Shown: positions 17,842 to 25,529 of the stretch, in pieces
Position numbering within the stretch: position 1 is the stretch's first letter
Layout of the letters: each line of letters opens with the position of its first letter
Source: Bacillota bacterium
GTDB lineage: Bacteria > Bacillota > Clostridia > Lachnospirales > Lachnospiraceae
Length of the DNA stretch: 64,000 bases
Assembly (NCBI GenBank): GCA_023434365.1
Contig: JAEYSV010000064.1
Span: forward strand, 48,953-112,952
Reading direction: 5' to 3'
The notes under the pieces: model-generated
The model's input: the letters and a program-made list of their open reading frames with translations, nothing else
Told to the model about the DNA's origin: nothing
The model's database searches: none
Program-made: the position numbers and the translations under genes

Positions 17842-18219
17842 ATGCAAGATAAATTAGGAATAAACAGTTCTGAGTGGAGTGTTTTGGAATGTTTATGGGC
17901 GAATGCGCCATGCACGTTAATGGAATTAGTACGTGCAATGGAAATAGAACAAGGATGGGCAAAAAGTACAACCAATACAATCCTTAGTCGTATGTTAAAA
18001 AAGGGGTATATCAAATATGAGGAAGGTGAAAAAGCAAGACAATATTATCCTTGTATTGAACGTACGCAAGTCGTAAAAGAAGAAACAGAACAGCTGGTTA
18101 AAAAAGTCTATGGTGGAAGAATAGGACTTCTCGTAAATACGCTTGTTTCGCAACATGGTTTATCGAAAGAAGAAATAGAGGATTTGAAGGCGCTGCTTAA
18201 TGAGGTGGAGGAGGAATAA
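17842..18219 (+). CDS. BlaI/MecI/CopY family repressor
   Basis: 125 residues, start preceded by GAGGTG. The winged helix occupies residues 1-75: NSSEWSVLECLWANAPCTLMELVRAM, then WAKSTTNTILSRMLKKGYIKYEE, where the recognition helix and wing are standard for the family. The C-terminal 45 residues are the dimerisation helices that the partner protease cleaves in classical systems. The gene is 2 bases from the M56 sensor gene, the universal BlaI-BlaR1 arrangement. It should repress its own operon through the dyad at 17813-17828. Confidence 0.93.
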   Translation: MQDKLGINSSEWSVLECLWANAPCTLMELVRAMEIEQGWAKSTTNTILSRMLKKGYIKYEEGEKARQYYPCIERTQVVKEETEQLVKKVYGGRIGLLVNTLVSQHGLSKEEIEDLKALLNEVEEE

Positions 18220-18221
18220 GT

Positions 18222-20126
18222 ATGTGGATGATATCTTCAACCATTTGTCTACTTGCTTTTCTTCTTTTAAGGCATGTTATGAAGGGAAGAGTAAGTCTAC
18301 AACTGCAATATGCTCTTTGGGTAATCGTAGCATTACGTTTATTAGTGCCGTTTACATTGGGTAATACTACCTTTAGTTTTGAAAATGTACGGTTCTCGTC
18401 TGAGCAAAATCAGAGTAGTCTGCTGGAACAACCAATGAGGGAGCAATCAAATAACACTACTTCGCTAAATCATTTGAATCCACAGATTACACATCAAGAA
18501 GTGAAACAAACGATAGAATCTCATAGAGTAAGTAACCAATCAGATACTAGCCCTAAAAAGATAGCGCTAACAGTAGTTATAAAGAGTGTATGGATTATCG
18601 GGATGATTGGTTGTTTGCTCCTTGTGAGCATACAGAATTTACGTTTTTACTGTCGATTAAAACGTAGTAGAACATACATAGGATCTACAGCAAATCAATT
18701 ACAAATATATATGGTCAAATGGATTCCTTCTCCATGTCTTTTTGGCATAAAACATCCGTCAATTTATATTCCATCGGATGGTATATATACCGAAGAGCAG
18801 AAGAACCATATAATTATCCATGAAGTGACCCATGCAAGACACAAAGACCATTGGTGGGCGGCGGTGCGGTTGGCTTGCTTAATTGTTCATTGGTATAATC
18901 CAATCGTATGGATTGGAGCATATTTATCCCGACAAGACGGCGAGCTGGCCTATGATGCAAGTGTGATCGCTCAACTTGGAGATGAGAAGCGCCATGCTTA
19001 TGGAGCAACATTACTTACAATGAGTTCGTTTTCAAGAAAACAAGCAGCACCATTTTGTGGAGTTACAACTATGTCATTTGGTAAACGTGAAATGAGGGAG
19101 AGAATAATGCATATTAAAAAAACGCCTAAAATAATTATTTCGTCAATGGTTCTTTTAATGGTTTGTATCGGATTAATAATTGTATGTACTTTTACGGGAG
19201 CGAAGACAGATAGTAAAGCGGCAATCAATACAGAAAGTAAAGCGGTAACCAATACAGAAAGTACAGCGGTAACCAATACAGAAAATCCAAAAGAAAGCAA
19301 AGAGCTAATTCCTATTACAAAGGCGGAAGTTACTAGTTATACGAAGTTTGGAGCGGACGGACCAGCAATAGATTATGCAGATAATCGCATAGTAATCTTT
19401 CATGACTATTTTGGCTTATTTGTATACGACATCCAACAGTATAAAATAGTTGCTAGTTTGAATCTCAATTCCATCGGTTGTGAGGCAACTCAGGGAGACC
19501 AGTATTGTGAAGTTATGGTCTCTAAAAATGGAGATATCGTTTATCTGCATCCAATGTCAGAGAGTGAAATGTATGTCTATCAGTGGTCAGAGGAAACGTT
19601 AGAAAAGAGAACATATGAGCAAACTATAATAAGCGATCGATTTAAAGAGTTTATTGAAATAAATGAAGTGGTAGAAGAGATAAACAGTTATGTATCACCT
19701 TTAGCTGCAGTGATTACTAATTCGCAAGGTGAGGTACAATATGGGTATTTGCAGTCAACTTCTTATGCGGTTGTGGATATGCAATATGTAATAGGAACAA
19801 ATAGATATCCTGTGTTTGCAGAGATACAATTATCGAGTAAATATTCGTCCATTGATAATTTGCATTTGGAAAACGCAGATAAAGAATGGCTTTTTTACTA
19901 TGATAATCAGTTATATGCGCGTTCTTTTTCAATTATCGACTATGTTAAACATGCAACCGAACCAATTGGTACGATTACAGAGTTAATCGATGCCAAATCA
20001 ATTCCAAGGAATCAGGCAGAAACCAATCAAAAAGAGCTGGAGGAGACTAAACTTTGGGATATCAATGAAAAGTATGCAGTCATAGAATGTAACGGAGTTT
20101 TTCGATTGTTTGTCGCTGTTGAATAA
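18222..20126 (+). CDS. BlaR1-like M56 metallopeptidase sensor without penicillin-binding domain
   Basis: 634 residues. N-terminal membrane helices (first about 1-15 and 25-45, further near 120-140 and 300-325) enclose the M56 zinc peptidase motif HEVTHARHKDHWW near residue 199. NPIVWI and the DGELAYD segment typical of BlaR1/MecR1 follow. Beyond the last helix, an eight-residue repeat (SKAxxNTE, three times) leads into an extracellular domain of about 300 residues. That domain has no SxxK, SxN or KTG motif, so it is not a beta-lactam sensor. Its beta-rich content (RIVIFHDYFGLFVYDI; GEVQYGYLQSTSYAVVD) suggests another ligand. Signal transfer should be by cleavage of the repressor encoded 2 bases upstream. 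Confidence 0.85.
   Translation: MWMISSTICLLAFLLLRHVMKGRVSLQLQYALWVIVALRLLVPFTLGNTTFSFENVRFSSEQNQSSLLEQPMREQSNNTTSLNHLNPQITHQEVKQTIESHRVSNQSDTSPKKIALTVVIKSVWIIGMIGCLLLVSIQNLRFYCRLKRSRTYIGSTANQLQIYMVKWIPSPCLFGIKHPSIYIPSDGIYTEEQKNHIIIHEVTHARHKDHWWAAVRLACLIVHWYNPIVWIGAYLSRQDGELAYDASVIAQLGDEKRHAYGATLLTMSSFSRKQAAPFCGVTTMSFGKREMRERIMHIKKTPKIIISSMVLLMVCIGLIIVCTFTGAKTDSKAAINTESKAVTNTESTAVTNTENPKESKELIPITKAEVTSYTKFGADGPAIDYADNRIVIFHDYFGLFVYDIQQYKIVASLNLNSIGCEATQGDQYCEVMVSKNGDIVYLHPMSESEMYVYQWSEETLEKRTYEQTIISDRFKEFIEINEVVEEINSYVSPLAAVITNSQGEVQYGYLQSTSYAVVDMQYVIGTNRYPVFAEIQLSSKYSSIDNLHLENADKEWLFYYDNQLYARSFSIIDYVKHATEPIGTITELIDAKSIPRNQAETNQKELEETKLWDINEKYAVIECNGVFRLFVAVE
19212..19283 (+). repeat. Three tandem 24-bp repeats in the sensor linker
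   Basis: Units at 19212-19235, 19236-19259 and 19260-19283 differ at only a few bases. Each encodes S-(K/T)-A-(A/V)-(I/T)-N-T-E. Their exact codon-level periodicity suggests recent slippage and possible length variation of the extracellular linker. Confidence 0.9.
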
Positions 20127-20161
20127 TTAGTCTTCAACCATTAATGATTTTAGCTATGTAC

Positions 20162-20210
20162 TTGACAAGTGAACAAATGTTAACTATAATTACGTTAACA
20201 ATTGTTCACT
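20162..20210 (+). promoter_or_regulatory. Promoter with long TetR operator
   Basis: TTGACA (20162-20167), 17-base spacer, TATAAT (20185-20190). The spacer (20168-20184) and the bases after the -10 (20194-20210) form an inverted repeat matching at 16 of 17 positions (AGTGAACAA..GTTAAC). Each arm is itself a quasi-palindrome around AACAATTGTT. The two sites bracket the -10, a textbook autorepression layout for the TetR gene 13 bases downstream. Confidence 0.85.
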
Positions 20211-20222
20211 AAAGGAGGAGCT

Positions 20223-20840
20223 ATGAATACTAAGGAGCGAATACTATACATGTCTTTGGAGTTATTTGCACAGAAAGGTTATTCGGGGGTTTCTGTAAGA
20301 GAAATTGCAAGTGCAATAGGAGTACGAGAAAGCGCGTTATATAAGCATTTTAAGAACAAACAAGACATTTTAGACAATATTATGATGGTAATGAAAACAC
20401 GAATTGAATCGGCTTATATAGAAAATCAGGTTCCAGAGGTGATTACAGAAGACGTCTCACAGGCATATAAGGAGTTAACGTTTGAAAAATTATGTGAAAT
20501 CTCTTGGAATTTGTTCTGTCTTTACACAAAGGATCCAGTGGTGTCCAATTATCGTAAATTGCTAATGAAAGAACAGTTTAGTAATGAACAGGCAGCCAAG
20601 CAATACGGTGAATTATTTTTATTAGGTGTAGTTCGTAGACAAGGAAAAACATTTGCAAAGTTAGTGGAAGGTAAATTCTTTAAGGAAGAAAAATCAGAAA
20701 TCATTGCGCTTCAATTTTATGGACCAATTCTTTTGCTATTTCAACAATACGACTGTAATCCAGCGAATGAAAATCAGATAAAGGAATGCCTATTCGAACA
20801 TATAAGAGCATTTGGGGGACATTATTCAAGGAAAGGTTAA
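20223..20840 (+). CDS. TetR family repressor
   Basis: 205 residues from the ATG at 20223, which has AAAGGAGGAG directly upstream; an earlier in-frame ATG overlaps the operator. Residues 1-50 are the classic TetR helix-turn-helix: TKERILYMSLELFAQKGYSGVSVREIASAIGVRESALYKHFKNKQDIL. The remainder is the helical effector domain. The stop is 4 bases from the start of an alpha/beta hydrolase gene, so the repressor probably controls that hydrolase along with itself through the double operator at 20168-20210. The inducer is unknown. Confidence 0.92.
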   Translation: MNTKERILYMSLELFAQKGYSGVSVREIASAIGVRESALYKHFKNKQDILDNIMMVMKTRIESAYIENQVPEVITEDVSQAYKELTFEKLCEISWNLFCLYTKDPVVSNYRKLLMKEQFSNEQAAKQYGELFLLGVVRRQGKTFAKLVEGKFFKEEKSEIIALQFYGPILLLFQQYDCNPANENQIKECLFEHIRAFGGHYSRKG

Positions 20841-20844
20841 TCAT

Positions 20845-21756
20845 ATGGGGAAGAAGAGGAAGATCAAGATGATAGTTTGTGTAATACTAGTGTTATTCGC
20901 TGTTACGATTGCAATTAGATATAAAATAGCATTGAAAAAAGCAACAGAACGATTTGAAACATACCAAAGTAAAGCGAAAACAGTGGAAACTTCATTTGGA
21001 GATATAACCTATATAGATGAAGGGGAAGGCGAAGTCATACTATGTTGTCATGGAATCTGCGGAGGCTATGATCAGGCCTATGATACCATTTCGGATAAAA
21101 TAGATTATTGTCGTGTTATCGCTCCTTCTCGATTTGGCTATCCCGGGAGTGAGGTTCCGGAGAATCCAAGTATAGATAATCAAGTGGAAGCCTTTGTAGA
21201 ATTATTGGATTCCCTGGACATTGACAAAGTCTATGTGCTAGGCACATCTGCTGGAGGAGCAATCGCAATTAAAATGGCGCTCTTATACCCAGAACGTACG
21301 AAGGGATTGTTATTATTCTGCTCTGGTTATCCAGCAATTGAAAAGCCAGCCCAAGAAGCAACTTATGTTGGACCACCTTCAGCGATATGTTATGATTTTC
21401 CAATGTGGCTTTGTAGCCCTTTATTTGGCCCACTTATGGGAATGGATCGGGATACGATTGGATTAATTATGCCATTAAGTGAAAGACATGATGGAATTGT
21501 CTTAGATGCAAAAATAGCTAACACAGATATGGATAATCATTATGAGCAATATGATATGAGCAAAATGAGTGTTCCAGTATTAATCCTGCATGCAGAAGAT
21601 GATAAATTAGCAGATTATCATAAAGCCGCATTATGGTCAGAGAAAATACCTGATTGTACTTTTGTATCATTTAAAACAGGTGGGCATATGATGGAGGGCA
21701 ATTCAGTGAAGATAAATGAAGCATTTAACGATTTTATTGGAGGGGGCAAAAAATAA
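20845..21756 (+). CDS. Membrane-anchored alpha/beta hydrolase
   Basis: Start at the ATG at 20845, behind AAGGAAAGG; 303 residues. Residues 1-25 form an N-terminal membrane anchor (KKRKIKMIVCVILVLFAVTIAI). The alpha/beta hydrolase fold follows: oxyanion region CHGICGGYDQAYD near 75, nucleophile elbow GTSAGG with Ser near 137, acid Asp in LHAEDDKLAD near 254, and His in GGHMMEGN near 283. A small lid holds Pro-, Tyr- and Trp-containing segments (PPSAICYDFPMWLCSP). The catalytic triad is intact, so it is probably an active esterase or lipase-like enzyme on the outer face of the membrane. It shares a transcript with the TetR gene. Confidence 0.85.
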   Translation: MGKKRKIKMIVCVILVLFAVTIAIRYKIALKKATERFETYQSKAKTVETSFGDITYIDEGEGEVILCCHGICGGYDQAYDTISDKIDYCRVIAPSRFGYPGSEVPENPSIDNQVEAFVELLDSLDIDKVYVLGTSAGGAIAIKMALLYPERTKGLLLFCSGYPAIEKPAQEATYVGPPSAICYDFPMWLCSPLFGPLMGMDRDTIGLIMPLSERHDGIVLDAKIANTDMDNHYEQYDMSKMSVPVLILHAEDDKLADYHKAALWSEKIPDCTFVSFKTGGHMMEGNSVKINEAFNDFIGGGKK

Positions 21757-21927
21757 AATTAGCTGTTGTCTGACTACTTAAAATTTTACCATCATTTTAC
21801 ACAGACTTGACATGATAAACATGTATCTATCAGATAATTATAACAAGATAAATACATAAAGATCATAGTTAATTCATTCACATTTATAAATGTAATGAAT
21901 ATTGAAGAGAAAAGGATGGTGGCTATT

Positions 21928-22116
21928 ATGCTAGAAATGATAATTTTTGTAGTAGTGCTATTTATCTTCGGATATCTGAATTATAAAAGTATAGTGAGCA
22001 GGAGTAATGCAGTCGTTGAAAGAATAGTAAGCAAAAGATCAGCAAATAGAGGTTCTATAAGCAAAAGCTCAGTAAACAAAAGACCAGTAAATAAAAGATC
22101 AGTAAATAAAAGTTGA
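21928..22116 (+). CDS. Small membrane protein with basic repeat tail
   Basis: I prefer the ATG at 21928 (62 residues), which has AAAGGATGGTGG upstream. An in-frame ATG at 21895 has no ribosome site. One membrane helix (MIIFVVVLFIFGYLNY) is followed by a strongly basic cytoplasmic tail made of repeats of SVNKR/PVNKR. No family recognised. Low complexity and high charge could serve membrane-proximal nucleic acid or protein binding, but that is a guess. Confidence 0.55.
   Translation: MLEMIIFVVVLFIFGYLNYKSIVSRSNAVVERIVSKRSANRGSISKSSVNKRPVNKRSVNKS
22070..22114 (+). repeat. Three 15-bp tandem repeats in the small membrane protein
   Basis: Units CAGTAAACAAAAGAC, CAGTAAATAAAAGAT and CAGTAAATAAAAGTT run from 22070 to 22114. 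More degenerate versions (AGTAAGCAAAAGATC) begin near 22026. Each encodes a (S/P)VNK(R/S) pentapeptide. Confidence 0.85.
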
Positions 22117-22156
22117 AATGATAATTAGGAATCAAATAGGATATAGAATGAGGATT

Positions 22157-22185
22157 GGGCTGCCGCTAAAAACGGGGCCCTTTTT
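22157..22185 (+). terminator. Terminator-like hairpin
   Basis: GGGC-TGCCG, loop CTAAAAA, CGGGGCCC followed by TTTTT. The stem is imperfect (one wobble or bulge) but GC-rich in AT-rich surroundings. Confidence 0.65.
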
Positions 22186-22238
22186 ATATTATAATAGAAT
22201 TTTGTGGTAAAACATGGTATTATTCGTATAGGAGAGTA

Positions 22239-23051
22239 ATGAAAATGAGCGAAATTAGACGAATAAAACCAGTAAATGAATATGTAGAAGAAGATACGAG
22301 ATATCATCTTGTGTGGTTTATCCTATATGCATTTGGAATTCCTCTTGTGTGTATCTTGCTAATGCAATATGTGCCAGTCTTTCAAACCGGCTTTTTGAAT
22401 TTTGTACTATATGGCATCGAAGGAGCTTCTCCTGCACTTGCGGCCATACTCACGATAATGAAAAGCCGCGGCGTAACAGGGATAAAACATTATCTAACGG
22501 AAAAGTATGTGACGAACTTTAGTGTAAAGTACATCCTAATTGGATTCCTTATACCAGCCATCATACTGACATTTGCCAAATTAGTTACATATATCACACC
22601 AACTCATAATCAGTTTGTATCCCTGCCTGGCGGCAAGAAAATGGTGATTCTCCTGTGGGCATTGATTGCAGAGGAACTTGGATGGAGAGGGTACTTACAA
22701 GAAAACCTAGTGAAAAAGGTGGGAGAGGTTCTGACACCACTCCTCGTCGGCATAGTGTGGCTACTTTGGCATTATCATTTTTTCCTATCTGGTACAATGG
22801 AAGTGCCACTTCTTATTTTTGGATTTGGCTGTATTGCGGAAAGCTATGGTTATTATGTGATTACAAAACTTGCTAAGGGCAACGTAATTCCCGCATCGGT
22901 ATGGCACTTTTCCGGGAATTTGATGTTTAACCTGTACTTGTTGGGGCCTAGTTGGAACGGAGGAAGTATCGTGCCGTATCTTGTTGCTAATCTGTTCTAT
23001 GGTGCGAATATTGTGGGATTTGGATTGTATAGAAGACTGCGATCTCAATGA
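22239..23051 (+). CDS. CPBP family intramembrane metalloprotease
   Basis: 270 residues, about seven or eight membrane helices. The CPBP (CAAX protease / bacteriocin-processing) motifs are all present: EELGWRGY near 145 (motif 1, Glu-Glu and Arg), WLLWHYHFF near 174 (motif 2 His), and ASVWHFSGN near 220 (motif 3 His and Asn). These proteins cleave substrates inside the membrane, or act in self-immunity to bacteriocins. GGAG lies 5 bases before the chosen ATG; another ATG two codons later is equally possible. No peptide-bacteriocin gene is evident beside it, although a small basic membrane protein is encoded directly upstream. Confidence 0.88.
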   Translation: MKMSEIRRIKPVNEYVEEDTRYHLVWFILYAFGIPLVCILLMQYVPVFQTGFLNFVLYGIEGASPALAAILTIMKSRGVTGIKHYLTEKYVTNFSVKYILIGFLIPAIILTFAKLVTYITPTHNQFVSLPGGKKMVILLWALIAEELGWRGYLQENLVKKVGEVLTPLLVGIVWLLWHYHFFLSGTMEVPLLIFGFGCIAESYGYYVITKLAKGNVIPASVWHFSGNLMFNLYLLGPSWNGGSIVPYLVANLFYGANIVGFGLYRRLRSQ

Positions 23052-23113
23052 AAGTTGGGGTAGAGCAGTTAATTGTGATTATTTTATTTGATTAATATCT
23101 GAATAATTGGATA

Positions 23114-23218
23114 TGTTATAATAGTGTAACATTTATAGATGATTTTTGCGATTATAAAGGTATTATTGTTACGTTATTGTAACATTGTAATTGACATACA
23201 CATATAATATGGTATAAT
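23114..23218 (+). promoter_or_regulatory. Promoter and paired 18-bp operators of the XRE-ImmA-PIN operon
   Basis: Two dyads of the same design, TGTTA-N8-TAACA, lie at 23114-23131 and 23167-23184, exactly 53 bases apart (about five helical turns). A promoter TTGACA (23191-23196), 16-base spacer, TATAAT (23213-23218) follows 25 bases before the first gene. This looks like cooperative autorepression by the XRE protein; that binding assignment is inference. Confidence 0.75.
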
Positions 23219-23242
23219 CAAATATAGAAAGGAATGAAAGAT

Positions 23243-23593
23243 ATGAATGATAAATTAGGAGGAAGAATTAAATTCTTACGTGAGTCAAGGGGATTCACAC
23301 AGGAGCAGATGGCTACGGAGATGAATTGTACTAGACAGAAATATTCAAGACTTGAGAAGGGACTAATTGATATATCATATGCTAATATAATTCAAATTTC
23401 AGAGATTTTAGAGATTGGCACAGAAGAAATAACAAATGTTCTTAGCGATGAAAGTGTCTCGGAACCAATGTTTAGAGCAATTGGGAATCAAGAACATGAT
23501 GAGGACATTATATTTGTTAATAAAATGTTAGATATTTTTTATGCTCACGGTAAGTTATATAACAGCGTAAAGAAGGTAAATGCCGATGAATAA
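23243..23593 (+). CDS. XRE family transcriptional regulator
   Basis: Start at the second in-frame ATG (23243, 116 residues), because AAAGGA lies 9 bases before it and directly abuts the earlier ATG. Residues 6-60 form the XRE helix-turn-helix: LGGRIKFLRESRGFTQEQMATEMNCTRQKYSRLEKGLIDISYANIIQISEIL. The C-terminal 55 residues are acidic and helical, probably for oligomerisation or for contact with the ImmA/IrrE partner. The stop overlaps the start of the metallopeptidase gene. It should bind the paired TGTTA-N8-TAACA sites upstream and keep the three-gene operon low. Confidence 0.9.
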   Translation: MNDKLGGRIKFLRESRGFTQEQMATEMNCTRQKYSRLEKGLIDISYANIIQISEILEIGTEEITNVLSDESVSEPMFRAIGNQEHDEDIIFVNKMLDIFYAHGKLYNSVKKVNADE

Positions 23594-24392
23594 TGAAAGA
23601 AGAATTTATATCGAGCGTATTGCAGATAATGTGAGAATTGAATGTAAAATAAGTGATTACGGAGTTAAAGATATTTTTGAAGCTACAGAAAAACTAGGAT
23701 TTAGATCGATAAGATATCCCTTAGGTGAAACTTCATTTTTAGGGGCGGCAATGATTAAAAATTCAGATAGAATTGTATTCACAAATTCATCGATCATTCT
23801 TTCACGTGAAATATTTTCAGTCGCACATGAAATTGGACACCACAAATTACATCTCATGGACAATAAAGATACATTTATTAAAGACAATAATTTCAATGAC
23901 ACTGATGAATATGAAGTAGAAGCTAATTATTTTGCAGCGTGTTTATTGGCACCAAGAGAAGAAATTACAAAATTTATACGTCTTGAATTAAAGGAAAAAG
24001 ATACCTCCTCGTGGAGTGGTCTTGATATTGCAAGAATTCAAACTGCATTTAGCATCAGTTATGATATGGTTTTGACTAGATTTTTGTATTTGAATATATT
24101 AGATGAAAAATCTAAGGAGAAACTTAAAGCTGAAAAAGCAGAATATACAGCTACAAAACTACTTAGTGTTATTGGCGGAAATACTGAGTTATGCAAGAAG
24201 ACAGAAGTAAGAAAGATTCCTTTTGAATATATTGAATGGGTAATTTCAAACTATAATGAGAAATTAATTCCAAAGGAAAGTCTAAATCAAGCACTTGAAT
24301 ATGTGGATTTGAATGTTGAAGATTTAATTTTCCAAAATGAAGAGGAAGAGGAAGAGGAAAGTCTTGATGATTTGTTAAGGGGGTTAGAATAG
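23580..24392 (+). CDS. ImmA/IrrE family metallo-endopeptidase
   Basis: 270 residues, overlapping the end of the XRE gene by 14 bases (a start six bases later is also possible). The zinc motif is HEIGHHKLH with His83, Glu84 and His87. Downstream acidic residues in EYEVEANYFAACLLAPREE, near residue 110, complete the family pattern (E-x-x-A-N-x-F-A). ImmA/IrrE enzymes cleave XRE-type repressors to induce a neighbouring operon. The C-terminal half is helical and ends in an acidic Glu-rich tail (EEEEEE). The order XRE, COG2856 peptidase, PIN with overlapping genes marks a three-part toxin-antitoxin or stress-response unit. Confidence 0.9.
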   Translation: MPMNNERRIYIERIADNVRIECKISDYGVKDIFEATEKLGFRSIRYPLGETSFLGAAMIKNSDRIVFTNSSIILSREIFSVAHEIGHHKLHLMDNKDTFIKDNNFNDTDEYEVEANYFAACLLAPREEITKFIRLELKEKDTSSWSGLDIARIQTAFSISYDMVLTRFLYLNILDEKSKEKLKAEKAEYTATKLLSVIGGNTELCKKTEVRKIPFEYIEWVISNYNEKLIPKESLNQALEYVDLNVEDLIFQNEEEEEEESLDDLLRGLE

Positions 24393-25066
24393 TGAATGCT
24401 TCCCTAGATACAAATGTTATAATTCACTTATATAAAGCTGGCCTCCAAAATATTCTATTTCAGAGATTTGATAATGTATATGTTTATGAGTTTATTAGAA
24501 GCATGGAAATGGTGAACCATGCGAGTGCCGACATTATTGAGCAATTTGATAAAGATGTTGTCTTAAATAATATTCAATTAGTCACGAATGGATATCTAAA
24601 AGCTATTGGCATGTATCCAATTTTCCTGAGCCATGTAAAAGATCAAAGGAGTCTGTATCAGGGTGGTGATTTAGGTGAGGTTTATGCAATCTCAATGGCA
24701 AAAACTATAGGTTGTATTTGTTTAGTCACTGATGATATTAAAGAATATGGACCACATTATACACTTATGCGGACTCCAGATTCAGATGTTATTCCCTTTG
24801 CCTTTTTTGAACTTTTTTTATTGGATTATCTAGAAAATAAATGTACAGAAGATGAATTGCTTAAAAACTTTGAATCGATATGCAAAAGTGCTGATATATC
24901 ATGGAACTTTGAGTCAAAAGTAAGGGGCTTTCTAAAAAGGTTTTATAAGGATCCATATACTAATACTGAAAAAGAATGGATGGAAATGTTCTGTGAGCGC
25001 AATTGTATCGACATAAAAAAGCAATTCAAGAGACTAATAACATATATGAAAACAAGTATTAAATAG
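24392..25066 (+). CDS. PIN-domain protein, probable toxin RNase of the XRE-ImmA operon
   Basis: 224 residues from a GTG whose first base is the last base of the previous stop codon, with AAGGGGG upstream, so the two genes are translationally coupled. PIN-fold acidic residues are in place: Asp6 in SLDTNVIIHL, Asp93 and Glu96 in GGDLGEVYA, and Asp114-Asp115 in LVTDDI. That is consistent with a Mg-dependent RNase. The C-terminal 80 residues are an extra helical domain not found in VapC-size toxins (about 130 residues). In the known XRE-COG2856-PIN arrangement the upstream pair restrains the nuclease. Whether the peptidase activates or controls it here is not shown by sequence. Confidence 0.8.
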   Translation: MNASLDTNVIIHLYKAGLQNILFQRFDNVYVYEFIRSMEMVNHASADIIEQFDKDVVLNNIQLVTNGYLKAIGMYPIFLSHVKDQRSLYQGGDLGEVYAISMAKTIGCICLVTDDIKEYGPHYTLMRTPDSDVIPFAFFELFLLDYLENKCTEDELLKNFESICKSADISWNFESKVRGFLKRFYKDPYTNTEKEWMEMFCERNCIDIKKQFKRLITYMKTSIK

Positions 25067-25072
25067 TGATTG

Positions 25073-25100
25073 GAGGCTGTAATTAACAGTCTCTTTTTTT
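25073..25100 (+). terminator. Terminator of the XRE-ImmA-PIN operon
   Basis: GAGGCTGT (25073-25080), loop AATTA, ACAGTCTC (25086-25093), then seven T. There is one G-T wobble in an otherwise complete 8-bp stem. Confidence 0.9.
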
Positions 25101-25122
25101 ATATAATAAGAGAGAAAAATCG

Positions 25123-25239
25123 ATGTCTAGAAAACCATTTCTGGGTTATGGATGGAATAGATTCTCTAACGAAGATGATATAATATCCAACCGAACTGCA
25201 TTAGAATCATTCTACAGATATGATGGTATTGAAAAGTAA
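25123..25239 (+). CDS. Possible 38-residue small protein
   Basis: ATG at 25123 to TAA at 25239; begins MSRKPFLGYGWNRF and ends YDGIEK. Codon use looks coding (aromatic and acidic residues, no low complexity) but the ribosome site (GAGAGAAAAA) is weak. It may be a real small gene or the remnant of a larger one. The rest of the 25101-25529 gap shows no other gene, apart from a 10-codon frame at 25291 behind AAGGAGAG and the dyads listed separately. Confidence 0.3.
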   Translation: MSRKPFLGYGWNRFSNEDDIISNRTALESFYRYDGIEK

Positions 25240-25323
25240 AGTAATTTTAATTCAAGTAAAGTATAGATAAGGAGAGATATCAATAATATGTTGATTGGTA
25301 ATTATCTACACGGAGAATGAAAA

Positions 25324-25402
25324 ATGTAATAATTACATGAAATATATGGAAATATAGAATAAATAGCTGTATAATTTTATTATACAGTAACAACACAGTT
25401 AC
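25324..25402. promoter_or_regulatory. Cluster of three dyads upstream of the ATPase/VWA operon
   Basis: ATGTAAT-A-ATTACAT (25324-25338), CTGTATAAT-TTT-ATTATACAG (25367-25387) and GTAAC-AACACA-GTTAC (25387-25402) lie within 80 bases. They could be operator sites or RNA hairpins before the gene at 25530. The first two have perfect arms; AT-richness makes chance a partial explanation. Confidence 0.45.
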
Positions 25403-25529
25403 AGTATCTTAGATCATAATCTAACCAAATTACATAAAACATCATTTAAGGATTAATTAAGACAAAGAGTTCTATTCACCTGATAATAAAAAAAGAACAT
25501 TAGAACATAAAAAATGAGGTAGAAGATAT

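Noticed and set aside
17606..17980. 124-residue minus-strand frame across the terminator and blaI promoter
   Set aside because: It runs through a perfect terminator stem and a promoter/operator and has no translation signal.
22026..22114. Possible CRISPR-like array
   Set aside because: The 15-bp units are contiguous, without spacers, and encode an in-frame basic pentapeptide repeat.
22655..22876. 73-residue + frame inside the CPBP protease gene
   Set aside because: Out-of-frame shadow of a gene with all three CPBP motifs.
25291..25323. 10-codon frame MLIGNYLHGE with an AAGGAGAG site
   Set aside because: Too short to support as a gene or leader peptide; no attenuator-type hairpin follows directly.
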